A stretch of 64,000 nt of DNA from Armillaria gallica. Lineage: Eukaryota > Basidiomycota > Agaricomycetes > Agaricales > Physalacriaceae. The position numbers were made by a program, and so were the translations under genes. The stretch covers positions 558,001-622,000 of the forward strand of contig JBANDB010000008.1 of the NCBI GenBank assembly GCA_037576215.1, given 5' to 3'. This document shows positions 47,691 through 60,263 of the stretch, piece by piece (within the stretch, counting starts at the first letter, position 1; each line of letters opens with the position of its first letter). The notes beneath the pieces were generated by a model that saw only the letters and a list, made by a program, of their open reading frames with translations, did not search any database and was not told the DNA's origin.

Positions 47691-50600
47691 GTGGAGGAAT
47701 TGGGACTAGAGATGGAACATCAAAGCTACGCAGTTGTCCGAGATGCTCCAAGTCATGATATCCGTTGGTAGGGCAGCGGTTTGAAGACATAAGGAGATTT
47801 ACTCTGCCCCTACTTTAGCCGTCCTCGTTTGTGATTTTTTGTATCATTCTGTGATCACATTTTTACGTCGACCAGGAAACCTCGCTCTCATATTGATAGC
47901 TATTTTATTTTGGGCTAACGCAGACTCCCGTTGGCCATATGACATCTTGATGCAGCCTGCAAAGCCGGTGGGATGGCTAGTGAAGTTTCCAGAGCGCCTA
48001 GGCACTATTCTTGGTTACAAGTATGTTCGACGACATCTTTCTCGAAGAGAGCTCCTTTGGCTCGTGCTCGCTTGATGACCACGGCCCATTTTCGCGCATA
48101 ATCATGATGTATCTGGGCGCTTTGGCGTCGTTTTTGGTGCAGTTCATGTGAACAGGCGAGTATTCGCATATTACCCTGTTTGAAGCGTGACATTGACCGT
48201 CTCTTCACAGATGCTAATGAGGGACAACAGGTTCTTGCTCATTTTTTTCGAGTGACCCACGTGCTTCTGTGAAAATTCAACGTTCGAACCACCCTCAAAC
48301 TCTTGCCGTTTTACCACAGCTTCGAGGAATTCGCGACAAGGTAATTTATTATCAAAAGAACAGGACTCGTCATAAGACAAGCCATGTGGAACGCACTCTC
48401 CGGCTAACGCAGCACCGCTATATCACCATTTTCGAGGCGCTGTCTCTTGGACATGCGCTTAACACTCCACATTCTGGTAGCTTTAGCCGACTTGGGAGCC
48501 CAATCACGGTAAATGTTCCTCGCCGACGCGTCTTGCGGCCGCTTCTCAGAGCAGAAGACTTCAATTAGCTGGGTGGGCCTTGTGCTCATTGGCGGGCTTA
48601 GCGTCATAAACCATGCTTGCTGTGACGTCTTCGAAGTCGAAGATGCAGCAAGGCGATATTATTTCCGCTACAAGTGGTGCTGTTTTAAGGACGCTTTCCG
48701 GTCCCGAAACTCATTGCGCTAGCCGGCACGATGGCCTGGCAGCTGTCCAAGTGATGGGCGCCGCATCATCTCGTGGAACTCATCGCCATACACAATTGAA
48801 AGTGCCCCACTTTGACTATTTCTTTCTTTCTTTTGCTTCTGGTCGTTCGGACGGATCTCCCGCGGACTCACACCAATATCTATGGGACCAGCTTTCCTTT
48901 CGCTGTATTCGTCCTTATGTCATAACTATGGAATTTGAAATGTCGCAATGACGATATTCATCCTAGCCGAACTCTGAAGATCTTCCTCTGTACGCTTTGC
49001 CACATGGTCTCTTCATCCCCTGATTCTGATCTACTGAAAGAATTGTCGTCATCGTCGACCAACTTGAAGCCTAAGGCAACAATCTGATATATCAGCAAAT
49101 GGTCATAATGTGTTTTCCATCATAAATCGGTTGATCAGCCGGTAAGGGCCGCCTACTCTTTTACCAGTTCTCTCGTGGTACTTGTGGCTCTAGTACTGCA
49201 ACTAGGTATAGGAGACCATCATTCTGACTCAAAGACGACGCAGCGCCCTTATCAGAATAGCTACCATCCATGACCAACCTCGCTCCTAGTAAGCGAGCTG
49301 GCGGAAACTGGTGAAAGTGCGTGGATGACATACAAGCTTCTGTTTGGACATGTTGCAGGGAGAATCCGTCGGCTTTATCGTTCAAGTTTTACTGCTGTTT
49401 AGATCAATGTTTATCTCTAATCCATTTGTCCTTCTTGCGTAGCGACTGGCGCGAATTAGTCACCCTTCAGTACTTAGATGAAGCCGGCCCACGATGTCAG
49501 GATGGAAGTTTGCAGATCACTAGGCACTTATGTTCTTTCTATTGGTTACAGTGCTTATTGATATTATATCGGACTCAGTAAAGCTTTCCACGCCGCTTAT
49601 CGGGCGCGGCGTTTCATTGGAATTCACATCACACAGACAGCGTTGTGCCTCGCGTTGTTAGGCTTCGCGGGTCTCGATTTAGCTTCGGTCGAAGAGGAAC
49701 TTCCTTCGATTAAGAACTTGTCATGTCAATATGTTTCCGCGAAGAAGTCTCGTATGTCGAATTCCTACGCGACTGTTGCGCCCTTTTAACATCGAATCTC
49801 GGTGACCAGATCTTCCGGTTTGTACGCAGACACGACATCTTAGAGTTCTTGCCCTTGAATCAGGAACGAACCGAGGCACTTGTGAGCGCAGATGCGAATC
49901 ACGGCAGCCGTTCTACTGGACTAGCCAATTCGGACTCGGACTTAAACATGCCTACCAGACGTTCGGATCTTTGGATTTCAAACACGAACCGTGTGGGTCT
50001 TGAGCTATTCGTGCTGCGTCAGGCTTTATTGATACAACGTACATCTTCACAGATGTCGATGAATTTTGATTTGAACCCTTAAGTTCGAAGCCCGAATCCC
50101 TTGACGCTATCATCAGTGCCTTGATATTCTTAGGCTTCCTCCTCTCCCTCGCTCAGGTCTGCCACATTTTACTGTGTTCATCCAAACGAAAGGGTCAAGG
50201 AAATATGTACACCTGAAAGCAGTCAGGACTCGGAGTTCCTTATTCTCGGACCCCAATCGACATTCCGATTTAACGCAGCCGTTTATTGCACCCGATTGGC
50301 TGCCTTTGCCATTAAACCGAATTCTACAACCTGCCGGAAATTTTCCAGTTCATTTGAGGACTTCGCACTTCTAAATCCGCGACGCCCGAACCTCTATGGA
50401 ACACAGGAACTAGGCCGATACTTGTTGACTTCCATCACCTACTGGCCATAAATGGCCATCTCAAAGATCCTGCTAATACTAATCTATTGGACGATCTAAA
50501 AAAATTCTCTGGGCCTTTCGTTTTCCTCCTTGGCGATAATCGGTGCCTTGACAGACATAAGTATAGGCCATGCGCCGCCAGGTGGCCAGTGCCAATGCAG

Positions 50601-51565
50601 TTGCATCCGTCTCGAGCTCTTCTTTTCAACCCAGCTCAGCTCCATCATCCTGTTCCCATTGATCGCCGTGAGGCATGCTCACGACGACTCTTATGAAAAT
50701 GCGACCCAATTTTTGAAGATCTCAATTCACTCGACTTTTTCTAGACTTTCTTGGGAGCGGTGCACCGAAGTTTCCTTAGTTTTATAATGATCTCCCTCAT
50801 TTTTTGTTGCCGGAAGGCGCAGAAACGGTCTTCTGATGGACCCGTAACCCCGAAATGACTTGTCGACTTTCTCGTATTGATTCGTCGCTGGTGCTTGACA
50901 GTATTTTGCGACGACGCTGTGTATAGTATACATGCCTATTCGACTAATTCTGTATTGACGTTCCACGCCTCCGTCTTGAAAACAATATGAAAGGCTCGTC
51001 AATGGGATTTTTTGTGATCCAAGATCACGAATAGGGCGCAGCCTTCCGACAACGAGATCTTCCGAGCTACCGGCCTATAGCTCAGGACTTTTAGTCTCTT
51101 GTATTCCGCGATAAGCCCATAGCGAGGTACGAGCGAGGGCTTATCTTAGGATAAGGTAAAGAAGCAGATGGCGATACCTTTAATTACCTACATGTGTAAA
51201 CACAAAGAAATTGACAGCGACGTTGACGAGGTCTGTGCTTCGCAGTCGACCTCTTCACCATCTGCTTCCCCTTCGTGCCGCTCGTTTCTTGTGTCTCCGC
51301 AGTATCTACTACCAAGGAAACTTGGTACAACCGTACCGTACAAGGCACTCCGGAGACTTAAGTTACCCTTCCTCTCCCCTCTGCCGCGCATTTATCTTAT
51401 CCTAGTGTATCTTGCTTTGTCGACCAAAGGACGATCCAGCGTGACGGAATCCACGTGATTGCGATATTTGTGACAGTTCGCGTTTTCAACTGCTTTGAGT
51501 TTCGCCAGACTCGCCACTCAAGTGCCCTTACCTTGCCCGATTTCATCTTGCTCTAACTTCCCAGT
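47691..51565. other. Long gene-poor region
   Basis: No gene is called. Fragments at 50090-50790 contain apolar stretches (SLDAIISALIFLGFLLSLAQVCHILL; TQLSSIILFPLIAV) that could be remnants of a membrane protein, but they lie in different phases. 51143-51415 contains an inverted short motif (cttatcttagg / ttatcctag). Confidence 0.4.
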
Positions 51566-53567
51566 ATGTTTTCTGGTGACCTCGAAAATGGGTTTCGAGG
51601 CATGTTCTCCAAGGCAAAATTCGTTGAAAAACTTGTCAAAGATAACAACCCGCGTCGACCAGAGGTCCAGCAGGACTCTGAGCAGGAAGACCTGCCCAAA
51701 ACCCCGGACCCGGACGTCCGGAGACGTGTTATTGTTCGGGAGTGGCCTCGAGATCCTAAAGGCCCTATTATGAAAGCAACACCGCCTGGTAAAGTTGCAG
51801 GTAATAACCAGCCTTTGTGGGGTGCCACTGTGCTCGATTTTTTCCGCACGAGGCGCATACCGGATTGTGAAAATCTGTCGACGATTTCTACTGGGAGCAA
51901 GCTCTGCGCATGGATGAAGGAGATTGGAGAGCTTGAGCATGCGAAAGACGAGATCGCTTGGGCTGAGGACGAGGCGGACCCTGAGGAATTATTCCCGTGT
52001 GATATGGCAGCATTACTTAGGGTTGACGACCTTCGAACACCTAGTGTGCAAAACTTGTTTGATGAAAAGTTTAAAATCGTAAGTTAGACGAGCTTTACCT
52101 TTTCAGTAAACCTATAAGTTGTTTCTAGGATGGAGACAGAATATCCTCTCGGCGATACCTGAAATACCAAAACCGTCTGCCGCTTCATTTGCTTCCGGAG
52201 AAATTAATTGTTCATGACCCAGACGATACACTGCACGTTCATACCGGATCTCACCGACCTGCTGAAGACCGTTCTACTCCTCGTACCTACAAACTTCATC
52301 TCACCCAAGAGACTCGAGACGCTATCACCAAGGAACGAGCTAGGGTTGCTGCGGCTGCTGAAGGCGAACCTAGGCAAGGCCGTATCTATGCCACCGCGTC
52401 GGAGAAAATCATAAGTGGCAAGGTAAAGGAAGGTCCAGTTATCGAAGCGACCTTTGCGGTGTTCCCTCCTATCCCACCTACTCCTCTTTCGACTCCCGAA
52501 GCTCACCTGTACATCAATTCCTGCGACCGCCTCGGTGTGGGCAACCACTCGTATGTCTACCGTGCCGCATGGGAAATTCCCCGCAGCCTGGTGATGGAGC
52601 CGTACACCTGTCAAGCATGTGCTGAGCAGGCGCTCTTCAAAAACCTAAGAGAAGAAGAACCCGAGGCGAAGATCGACGAGACTCAGCCTCTTGATTACCA
52701 GATCGAGGACTTGATGGTGGCCATAGCTGTTAAGCATGGGAGGCAGGGAAAAATGTGGATCGAGGAAAAGACAAGGCCTGACGAGGAGCTGAAGATTGTA
52801 GATCGCGTGCACGGAACAGAGAAGGTCGTCGTCATTGATGGTGGTCGGTGTGAATCTCGCACGTATTATGAGGGTACTGATCGTCGGGTTCCTATCGATG
52901 TCAAGTGGACGACTGCCGGGAATTTCTGCGAGCACGAAGAGATACGTAACCGAGCCCCGACGACGTTCAAAGTCAGCGTTGGGGCCAAACTTTCTATCGA
53001 GAACGACAGTCATCTCGAGCGCGAGGCGAGGAACTATCAGCAGTTTCCCGAGCATTTCTTCCAGCACTGGAGCGGGTATAATGTCGTTCCGCCTCTTCAT
53101 GATCCTACACCCGCGCTCGCCATCGTTCCCCAGTTTTACGGCTACTATGTTCCAGAAGAGAGTGAGGCGAAAGATGAGGAATACCTGAGTCCAATTTTAC
53201 TCCTGGAAGATTGCGGCGTGCCTGTCGATATTGACCAGCTGGACCTGGATGACCGGTACAACTATTTCCTTCCAGGAATCCCAGACTAACCGATGCCCGT
53301 TTCAGACACGAATGTGCTTCTTTACTCTTCCGCATGCATTGCGAGGGATGGTTGCATAACTCGGTCTACCCAAGGAACATCCTTGTCCAACATGGAGACA
53401 TGAGTGACTGGCCGATCTGCCGGAAACAGGAAGACCGGCGCTTCCGTCTCATCGATTTTGGGCGATCGCAGTCTTTTCCTCCCGGGGATACAAGCTTTGG
53501 GGGTATGAGATGTTGCGAAGAGTGGGCATGCCAAGAGATGTTCAAGATTCTCAATTGTCGCGCTTAA
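51566..53567 (+). CDS. Atypical protein kinase-like protein (agaricomycete type)
   Basis: Three exons: 51566-52078, 52129-53255 and 53306-53567. Both introns are 50 nt (GTAAGT...CTAG; GTACAA...TCAG), and the sum of 1902 nt gives 633 residues. The kinase part is C-terminal: glycine loop LGVGNHSYVYRAAW at about 306; an insertion of some 140 residues; candidate VAIK lysine in VGAKLS at about 456; helix-C glutamate in EREARNYQ; hinge region ILLLEDCG; catalytic loop HNSVYPRNIL at about 562; and LIDFGRS at about 597. The catalytic loop has Ser where HRD has Asp, while Asn and the DFG Asp remain. It may be a pseudokinase or a divergent active enzyme; HxS loops occur in agaric kinase-like families. 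The C-terminal lobe is short. The first 200 residues are unassigned. Confidence 0.72.
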
Positions 53568-53738
53568 TTTGCGCCTGATTTCGTTGTGTTTTCTAGTTTT
53601 CGTGCACCGAGTTTTGAAGTCACTGTATATCGTTCTCAATATGTTTCAAAGTATGTTACGCTGTTCTTACGACCATGTATAAATGAATCCCATATCTTGC
53701 TATGCACAAAGACTATCTAATGCTTTTCCTTTGTGACC

Positions 53739-55194
53739 TCATTGGGACTTCTCCATGGTGTCAGCGAGCCATTCGATCATTAGGGGCGTCAAGTCGCTCA
53801 ACCGCTTCTCTTTCGCGATGAAGTCGAATATCGGCGTCACATGAATTCCATCCTTCTCCAGCACAAACCTGGCGTTGCCATGAAAGGGTTTCAAATACCT
53901 CTCATAAAGCCGCTCGGACTTCTCCCGAAGAAAATCCCACTCGCCAGCCGTGACGAGGATTCGACCGACCGATGTACCCAGAGGCTTGAACCACTCCTCT
54001 GGCGCTTCCAAAACATCCACGTACCCAATGACATCCTTCGGGACATCCCTCAGAAGGTCCTGACAAACGCCACTGTGGTACTCTGCCGGAATAAAATCAC
54101 GTTCGTGTCGGGGCGCGAGGAGTGGGAAGGGCGTCTTCGCGTCCTCCGTCGCTCCGACAAACGGAGAAATGAGGAGTAGACCGCGAAAGTGCGCATCAGA
54201 GTGGACCGGGGCTATTTCAATCGAGGGTAGGGGATAAAGTATGTGTGAGAGGAGCTGAAGTGCGAGGTTTCCTCCTGCAGAGTCACCGCCGATGATGATA
54301 TTCTCCGGTAACGCGCCTGCGGCTATGAGGTGTTTAAGACCGTCGGTTGCTTCGCGTAATTGGCTGGGGAAAACGGCGTTGGGGAGGAGATCTGCAATGT
54401 GGTGTGATCGATACCTGATTAGCAGTTCACGAGCGTCGTACGTACTGTATGAAACGATGGCGATCCCCATATTAATACCCCTCTTTTCCAGCTCGAGCTG
54501 CATGTAACGCAACCAGGAGAGCTGTTTTTCACCAAGGCTGAGCTTGTACCCTCCTCCTGTTAAAGCGCATTAGTAAAAGTGAAGCCAGGTATCAACAGAC
54601 AATAGATAAAAGAGACTTGAAATCGACGGCCTCCATTGCACCGGCGATTCGCTGGACGGTCCACAGACACGTTGTCAGATTTAGAAGGATGAGCGAAAAC
54701 GTGGCCACGAGAACTATCAGCATGAGAAGTCTAGTCCATATTCAGACTCGGACAGTGGTACAAACTGTCTTAGCCAGGGAGAGCGCGAGAAATGCCTTAC
54801 CGTGGCAATAGAAGAACACTTTATCCAGACGTTTTGGACCAACCCAGAGGAGATTGGCGCCATCGCAAAGCTCTTCAACAATGGGCTTCAGACCAGCTGT
54901 CGTCGTCCAAGCTCTATAGTTGCTGAGAGATCCTGGCGCAGGTAGCCCTTCGCCATGCATCAGGAAAACGTTGAATACCACCAAAGACCAGATTTGTCGC
55001 CAACTCCTGTTGCGCTCATGGGTGAAGAATGAAGCGAAGAGCCGCCAAGGAAGATAGACCACTGAATTCGAGAAATATCAGCTGATATCGGAATTAAACA
55101 GAGATTACTCACTAAGTCGACAGATTACTGCGAGAAGGGTTATCTTTTGTGTAAAAGACAAAGGCTGTTTTGTAGATGAATGGCCCATTTGCAT
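53739..55194 (-). CDS. Alpha/beta hydrolase, HSL / steryl-acetyl-hydrolase type
   Basis: Three exons on the minus strand: 55113-55194, 54801-55061 and 53739-54556, totalling 1161 nt (386 residues) with all junctions in phase. The first intron is 51 nt (GTGAGT...TTCAG); the second, 244 nt, is long for this genome and could hide a small exon. An N-terminal apolar helix (ITLLAVICRL) suggests membrane anchoring. The oxyanion-hole motif HGGGG is rebuilt exactly across the second splice junction (residues about 113-117). The nucleophile is in GGDSAGG (Ser about 206), the Asp probably in AGEWDF, and the His in DGIHVTP near the C-terminus. Members hydrolyse short-chain esters such as acetylated sterols. 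It ends 171 bp from the kinase-like gene's stop, so the two are convergent. Confidence 0.8.
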
Positions 55195-56151
55195 GATGCG
55201 GTATCTTGGTCCTGGACGTGCTGAGTGAGAATGTAGCAAGTGTGAAAAAGAAGTCCAACACGAGTGCGACTACATATTCCCGTGACATTGTTATTACTAC
55301 GCTCGGAACAAGGCTCCCATATTACGTTGTCCAACCGTGTAATCGCGAAGGGATGATCACGCAGTACGCGAGCTCACGTACTACCGACGCGTTGTGTGGT
55401 GGAGATCCTTTACGGAACCATACAACTGCAGGCTTCGAAACTTGCTTTTCAAGTAGCTAGAAAACGACAAGGACTCCAGGCACGACATTACCTCCATGTT
55501 ATATTCATAGGCAAGTCGTCAGAAAATGTCAGCTAGAGTGAGAAGTAAAGAATATAGCACTGAGGAGGATGCCCGAGTCCGTACTTCTCTGTTCCTGGTA
55601 GCAGGAGAATCAGGGTCACTCACGTAAGTGAGTGCGGCAGTACGGACAGTGGGCGGAAACTGCCGGGCCGTCAAATTTTCGCAGTGACCACGATCAAATA
55701 AACGATCGACAGGACTACCATGGCGATCCTTGAAATCCCTCAAATATTGACTTCGATCAGTATCATGAGTAGATTTTATTCGATTCTCTGTGCATAGGAC
55801 TTCGAAGTGGGTATCAACATTTTCGAGGGCAAAGGCTCACAGCCCCAGGTGGCACAAGTAGCAGTCTCCTCTGCCGTGGCCTGGATTATACTCACCGCGA
55901 TATCTTCGCCTGGAGTCTCAGTTCATCCCCAGAATGCATGTATCCACGTCTATCCACGCCTCATGTCCGTGATCACGGGAAATATACTGCATCCGCACAT
56001 ACAAACAATGGCCTTGAGGCTGAGTCCTTGTTCCGTGAGTGGCACGTATACTTTGTTTCCGATTGCTGATTTACCTATGCTTGACCAGTAGCCACCACAC
56101 TTGACTTTAAACGTCGACATTCATTTATCCTCAGTCTTTCTGTCTTCCTTT
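55195..56151. other. Intergenic between divergent genes
   Basis: Probable promoter region for the hydrolase (leftward) and the gene at 56152 (rightward). No further gene supported. Confidence 0.45.
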
Positions 56152-57543
56152 ATGGCACCCCTCAGCAGATCGTACGCCTCGAACAACTTACTCCATGTTG
56201 CACCAGCACAGGCGCTCAAGCCAGAGATCTATGACCGTCCATGTACTCCGGAGCCCTTTCTACCTATGCTCCAAAGAACAGATTCGACAGAAGCTCTCCG
56301 TGCCACTCCTGCCACCCCTGCCACTCGCAATCGAGGACGTTCGCATCGACAACATTCGCGAAACCGTATAACATTGAACGGTCATAAAGATGGAGGTGCT
56401 CTGTATAAATTCCCAATGAAGCGAACCTCGTCCACAGACACTATTCGTGCTCGAAAAGTATCGGGGAACGGGCTTGATACCCAGGACAAACGTGCCCTTG
56501 AAGATGGGGATGATATCGTTGTCTACCCCTGTGTGGACGACGACATTCCTACTATCCCTGACGAATATGGTCTTCCGGTCCCCGTTTCTCCACCCAAGAC
56601 CTTCTTGGCACCATGCCCACAGTTACCGACGTACTTTTATGGTCAGAAGCTACCTTTTCCTCGTCGTGACGATCTTTGTTCCGTGACGAGTAAGCGCCTT
56701 GTTCCCCAGCGGTTCAATCTTCCCCAAAAGCTTTGTGAGCACGACGTTTGCGCGGACGACGATGAATCCGATGACGAAGATAACGGTTCCCGCCGTTCCA
56801 ATACCGCTATCCGTCCGACAGTTTTGAATATGAACGTCTCTCTGACATTCTACGAGAAGAGTGGGCAGTTCTTTGATGTTTGGGATATGGATGACAGGTT
56901 CGTTGTGTTTTCTTCCTTGTGTTCTTCTTCCTGTACTGATTCGCACTTCTCATCTAGTCAAGTCCTCGCGATTCCAGCGCGAATGCACTTCATTCTCAAA
57001 GACCCAGAACGATGGGAGGGTGTTCCAATGGAGAACACTCCAGACATTCGATACATTGACTTTCGATGCCAGTCGTTCGACTACGAGCCGCCCTCATCTT
57101 CACAGCCTACTCCGGATCTTGAGCCCCGCTGCATGCAATCAGACTTCTACATCGATTACCGAGGGCCGATTGGGTGGGGCAAGTCCGATGGCTCTCTAGG
57201 CATCTGTGTGTTTCCCGTGTGGAGGAAGACGGCTGAGGCGAATTGGTTAATGAGGAAACGGCGTTGCAAAGTAAGCTGTTTATCTTTGCAGAAGAGTTAC
57301 AATTTCGAGCTATCGGACGGAGAAGAAGAGGACTGGGATGACGCTGATGAGCTGACGCGCGATGGTTGGTACCTCAAATTCATGATACCCATACCTGTCT
57401 CGCTGTTCAGGGTCAAGCAGACAAGGGCTTTTAGGGTAGAAGCGGCTGCTTGGATTGGAGGAGAGGAAAACGGAGGCGTGTTAATGGCTGACACTGATTT
57501 TATGGTGTCACATCTACGGCTTAAGGAGATGGCAAAGAGATGA
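56152..57543 (+). CDS. Conserved-looking protein of unknown function
   Basis: Exons 56152-56897 and 56958-57543 give 443 residues. The 60-nt intron (GTTCGT...TCTAG) is a multiple of three and therefore leaves the frame open even if read through; its translation (VVFSSLCSSSCTDSHFSSS) is low-complexity, unlike the flanks. I chose the ATG at 56152 because the frame before it has no other ATG. The N-terminal third is Ser/Thr/Arg-rich and probably disordered. Next comes an acidic run (CADDDESDDEDNGS), then a compact part with FFDVWDMDD, PARMHFILKD, YIDFRCQSFDYEPP, DFYIDYRGPIGWGKSDGSLGICVFPVW, an acidic DGEEEDWDDAD stretch and a C-terminal IPIPVSLFRVKQ region. No named domain is recognised. Confidence 0.68.
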   Translation: MAPLSRSYASNNLLHVAPAQALKPEIYDRPCTPEPFLPMLQRTDSTEALRATPATPATRNRGRSHRQHSRNRITLNGHKDGGALYKFPMKRTSSTDTIRARKVSGNGLDTQDKRALEDGDDIVVYPCVDDDIPTIPDEYGLPVPVSPPKTFLAPCPQLPTYFYGQKLPFPRRDDLCSVTSKRLVPQRFNLPQKLCEHDVCADDDESDDEDNGSRRSNTAIRPTVLNMNVSLTFYEKSGQFFDVWDMDDRFVVFSSLCSSSCTDSHFSSSQVLAIPARMHFILKDPERWEGVPMENTPDIRYIDFRCQSFDYEPPSSSQPTPDLEPRCMQSDFYIDYRGPIGWGKSDGSLGICVFPVWRKTAEANWLMRKRRCKVSCLSLQKSYNFELSDGEEEDWDDADELTRDGWYLKFMIPIPVSLFRVKQTRAFRVEAAAWIGGEENGGVLMADTDFMVSHLRLKEMAKR

Positions 57544-58389
57544 TTTATAGTGATATCTACAGGACGAATAACTTGTCCTAACAACACGCTTACTGACTAA
57601 TAGAAATGGAATACCTACCCCAAGGGCTTGTTCGGAGCCGGAAATACTACCTGCATCGGAAACAGTGCGACGACTTCAGATCGGGCCACCCCCAGCTTCC
57701 TGTGAATCTATGATGTAGCAGTGGATGTTCATAATTAGCGTACAAATTTTCAAGAGGCAACAGGACGGTTGCACCCCATTTTTCGAGACTTCTCGCCCTG
57801 GAAGATCCAGCCATTTTTATGCTCCGAGAATCAGTTCATAGAAGGCGCCCTTGTGATATATGGCCACTGACTATTAGCGGAGTTCCCACAATCTCCGTTG
57901 GAAGTCCCGAGACACGCACGCGTCCCGACCGCCATGGGATTAGATACATTTCGACGCGTTCTGGGCGCGGTGAAGTTGTATTCATCATTTAACTGAACCA
58001 GTTTGGAAGGCTGGTTGAGGGTGCCCCGTGGCTGATGCACTAAAGCTGAAGCAAGGTTCGCTGCTGACCCACCCCGGTGAACTGTATGTCGTTTATGGAC
58101 GCGTGCATAGATCCGAGGCAAACCACCCCAAACGTCACCATGACCCTCTTGCTTCCTCATCCCCTTAGGTAGAGAACGACAATCAAAGTAATCGGGTTAT
58201 AGTTTGACCGTTTGAACGATCCCAAGGACCCACTGACACACCAAAGAGACCAATGTTAGAAGATTGTATATGATCATGTTGAAAAGATGAAAGAATATCT
58301 ATCCTAGAGGTTGTATAATGCGATTACGAAGTGGTAATATACCGGTGAGAAAACGGGGTAAGATGTCGAAAGAACAAGGGGAAATAAGA
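57544..58389. other. Intergenic with a doubtful 109-codon frame
   Basis: A minus-strand frame at 57831-58160 (MRKQEGHGDVWGGLPRIYARV...) is open but has no recognisable domain. It could be a small gene or chance. Confidence 0.35.
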
Positions 58390-60263
58390 CTACCATAAAT
58401 GCACCATCATACCGCGGGATCTCAGCTCGTTCATCCATTCCATCATGTCGCTGTTTACCTCTAATTCTGCTCGCGTCCCGATCACCAGAGACTCCAGAGC
58501 GCTTACAACGACATCATTGCATTCGCTTGAACGAATACTCGAACGGCAGGTCTCGAAAGAAGCATCGCTTCTACTGGCCTCCTCGCTATCGTCGACCTCG
58601 TTCACGCTTCTGTCCCCTTCCTCGGCTTCGACATCAACCGGGGTCGCGTTTCCTCCTACTACGGTACGTTCCTCTGCCCGGCTATCCACCATAGTCTTGA
58701 GCGAATTCACATCCGGCGAAGCTGTCCAGACGAGCTCAAGCATCCTCAGATAGGGAAGAATCAGAGGAGTACTATGTACTTCGTCAATATCGCTGACGAC
58801 GAGCCACCGGAGAAGCATCGTGACCATATTACAATGTAAACACTTCGAGCTACGAGGCTCGATGACGCGGAGCTCCGTAATCGAAGGAATCCCAACTAAA
58901 AAATCCCACAGTACGATGTCTCCGCTCTAGAGTTTCTGTATGTGCGAGGAACAGTGATCTCCTGGACATTGCGTCATGTCAAGGCTGAAAGCGCTAAGCT
59001 GACATTTGGAGCGTTTGATGAGGGAAAGAAGGGAATGGAACGAGGAGACGTCAAAGGTATAGTTGTTGCTGAAGGAGATGCTGAGACGATCCAAGAAAGG
59101 GATGGTGACTGTCTGTGCGAACGTCTCAAAATCGGAGGGAAGGGCATGAAGGGTCAGCACTCGGAAATTGGTCAACTGAACGCACACGTCTCTGAATACG
59201 GGGAAGAGCGAGAGATGTATGTTTGGTGCATCGAGTTGATAATCCTCGAGACAAACAATCTCGGGGTTATCCGCCCTTCCACTGAGATCCATGCGTCGTA
59301 CACTGTAAGGGAAGGACAAAGCGCTTAGTGCTACGTCTGTTATGACATGGCGAAGCCGAGGAACGAATTCGAAATGCTCGACGGAGCGGTTGCTTTGAAT
59401 ATTCCCAATACGAAGCACCAATCTCTCCAGGATGTCAAAGGGACAAGAGAGGAACTGAAAAAGCAGCTGGTGATCAACGATGATGATCGTCTCCTTCCAC
59501 CGCCCGGCATGACCCAGTAGTAGATTGAGGACATGCCGGCGTACGAAAGAGCAGTGCATATCCAACTCGACCCTTACTGATAATGGGGTATTCGCTCCAG
59601 TGCGGGCGATGTACGTGTGCAAGAGTTCCATATTGAACTTTGGGTGTAGGTCCCGGCTGACGTCTAGGTAGGACCACATCTCGGGTATATCCAATGATAA
59701 CTTGCGCCAATGGGAGCAGACGTGGGACATCACCAATGGGGTTAGCCACTGAAGGTGAGAGTTGGAATCGTCGTCGTCGTCACGGTAGCAGGCAAATGTG
59801 AATATGCGCTTGAGAATCTTGTCCGGGTCATGTCGTTCGGAAGAGTGTAGGTGAATCATTTGTCTGGGGAAGTGGGTTGCGCAGGTGGCGCATAGGCGCT
59901 GAAGCTAGACTAATGCAGATGTCAGTGTGGGTTTGCACATCTGCTCTTTCTGATTCGAGCTGAATGACGATGTCGCGCAGTCGTGTCAGTTCGCGATCAT
60001 AATCAGCGGCAACCTTTTTGAGGCGCGACTTTTCGTGGAATATCTTTTTGCGTTGCCTGTTTGATGGGATATAAAAATCGCGACATTGCTCTGCGAAAGA
60101 AGTCGGGGGGCAAGTATCGGAAGGACAGAATGCGTGCTGGCATTGGTCACAAAGAACAATAGACCGGGAGAGGTTCCCACTATCAGCCACAGTGTGAGCA
60201 AAGAAATAAACGGATTGTTTCGAGGAGAGCATACCGCGATCTTGACTTTCTTTTCCCGGTCAT
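58390..60263 (-). pseudogene. F-box protein gene, broken paralog
   Basis: This aligns with the intact F-box gene at 61104-62967. The start (ATG at 60263), the short first exon and its GTATGC donor, the CDQC...C segment, the coiled coil (YDRELTRLRDIVIQLESERADV), the F-box (ILKRIFTFAC...WLTPLVMSHVCSHWRKLSLDIPEMWSYLDV) and the C-terminal LRR-like part all correspond. Two lesions are visible. Five bases are missing just before the F-box (about 59830-59850), shifting the frame after NDSPTLFRTT. A TAG at 58927-58929 stops the frame, after which it stays open to 58390 (GIPSITELRVIEPRSSKC...). Both lesions lie in exon sequence and are absent from the paralog. Confidence 0.78.

Noticed and set aside
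57831..58160. 109-codon minus-strand frame
   Set aside because: Open but without family features, intron support or a neighbour relation; not called as a gene.
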